Source: Gillisia sp. CAL575
GTDB lineage: Bacteria > Bacteroidota > Bacteroidia > Flavobacteriales > Flavobacteriaceae
Direction: 5' to 3'
Assembly (NCBI RefSeq): GCF_000403785.1
Contig: NZ_APHJ01000026.1
Span: 1 to 64,000, forward strand
Length of the DNA stretch: 64,000 nt
The notes beneath the pieces were generated by a model. The model did not search any database. It was given only the letters and a program-made list of their open reading frames with translations, and was not told the origin of the DNA. A program made the translations under genes and the position numbers. Shown here in pieces: positions 63,465 to 64,000 of this stretch (position 1 is the first letter of the stretch; the number at the start of each line of letters is the position of its first letter).

Positions 63465-64000
63465 TTACTATATTTTTTCTTTTATTTACGGGACTTATGA
63501 TCTTTACGTTTTGGAAAGCGATAGCTCCTTTCACAACGCCCGCAATCGTAGTGCGAAGCGCTTCTATAATCTGCATTTTTAATTCACTTTTCGTGTAAAT
63601 TAAACTTACTTCTCTAGCTGGTACTGGCTCCTCGAACATTTTTAGTCTCTTGTTTTCTTTTTCTCCAAGATCCATGGTATGTAAATAGGGGAGCAATGTC
63701 ATTCCTAATCCTTCATTAGACAGTTTTATTAAAGTTTCAAAACTTCCACTTTCTAACTGAAAATGATCTCCATCATAATTTCTAGATGCTTTACAGAGAT
63801 TAATAATCCCATCTTTAAAGCAATGTCCATCCTCTAAAAGCAACATATCATCAATATCTAAATCCTCTACTTTTAAATTACTTTCGGTTGCTAAGCGATG
63901 TCCTTCAGGAATATAAGCCACAAATGGTTCATAGTATAAAACTTGCTCTTTTATCCCATCTAGTTCCAAAGGGGTTGCAGCAATAGCAGCATCTAAGTGC
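63460..64000 (-). CDS. oxyR: OxyR-type peroxide regulator, 5' end cut by window
   Basis: The C-terminal about 180 residues of a LysR-family OxyR protein, entering from the right edge. Visible: DAAIAATPLELDGIKEQVLYYEPF, then DGHCFKDGIINLCKAS, whose two cysteines match the redox pair Cys199/Cys208 of E. coli OxyR, and GSFETLIKLSNEGLGMTLLPYL. The N-terminal DNA-binding domain lies outside. It senses H2O2 through a disulfide. The frame continues without interruption to position 64000. Confidence 0.92.
   Translation of the reverse strand, partial: HLDAAIAATPLELDGIKEQVLYYEPFVAYIPEGHRLATESNLKVEDLDIDDMLLLEDGHCFKDGIINLCKASRNYDGDHFQLESGSFETLIKLSNEGLGMTLLPYLHTMDLGEKENKRLKMFEEPVPAREVSLIYTKSELKMQIIEALRTTIAGVVKGAIAFQNVKIISPVNKRKNIVN

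Overview
The window is low-GC DNA with the hallmarks of a marine-type Flavobacteriaceae (Bacteroidota): TAnnTTTG promoter elements, few Shine-Dalgarno sequences, and DUF983, GIN-domain, PspC/PadR, PepSY-like and YaiO-type proteins typical of that family. The genus cannot be fixed from the sequence. No tRNA, rRNA or CRISPR array was seen. The left edge carries the first half of an ISAon1-type transposase; the right edge cuts an oxyR gene.

Layout. 0.5-6.0 kb (minus): pckA, a 71-aa protein, an isocitrate-dehydrogenase-like protein that has lost its catalytic residues, DUF983, a SulP transporter and a 56-aa protein. A perfect FNR-type box separates this set from a divergent crp/fnr-type gene. 7-22.6 kb: a sulfur-oxidation region with TsdA-like diheme cytochrome and porin, sulfite oxidase with cytochrome c, two-domain rhodanese, two SoxB-like phosphoesterase-fold proteins, DsrE, DsbD and TlpA; DUF302 and a decayed moaA lie inside it. 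22.9-30.7 kb: an envelope or exopolysaccharide locus (LtaS-like enzyme, YaiO barrel, GT2 synthase, HEAT and receiver-like proteins). 30.9-37.7 kb: a stress-type set (Usp, coiled-coil pair, Gre/Rnk factor, glutamate dehydrogenase, Cys-rich protein) headed by a consensus sigma-54 promoter and followed by a sigma-54 regulator/histidine kinase pair. 38-44.2 kb: PepSY-like protein, OmpR-type two-component system, SdiA-regulated and VTT proteins, aldehyde dehydrogenase. 44.3-55.6 kb: a second sulfur region (Crp-type regulator with a Cys-Cys pair, TSUP, rhodanese, methyltransferase, DsrE, DoxX, nitroreductase, persulfide-dioxygenase/rhodanese fusion, split YeeE), with an acyl-CoA carboxylase operon embedded. 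55.6-64 kb: housekeeping genes (TRIC-like channel, trxB, GIN/PspC/PadR/DUF4870, DUF4442, AIM24, oxyR).

Main discovery. Seven copies of an inverted repeat, consensus TGTAACA-nn-TGTTACW, occur only in promoter regions of sulfur genes (9564, 15483, 22622, 44977, 48367, 49178, 54593). In every case the dyad centre is 29.5 bp from the first base of the position where a TAnnTTTG-type -7 element sits: perfect at five promoters, TTTG only at one, one-base-off and weak at the two sides of the divergent one. That places the dyad near -41, the class II activator position, where it replaces the -33 element. The sites tie two separate sulfur regions into one apparent regulon: uptake of thiosulfate (YeeE), oxidation of thiosulfate, persulfide and sulfite (TsdA, CstB-like fusion, SorAB), sulfur transfer (rhodaneses, DsrE), thiol redox (TlpA/DsbD) and sulfite export (TSUP). 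The likely regulator is the Crp-type protein at 44331, whose cysteine pair could sense sulfane sulfur. Two homologous 116-aa exported proteins ending in PPPK head two of the operons and are undescribed as far as I can tell.
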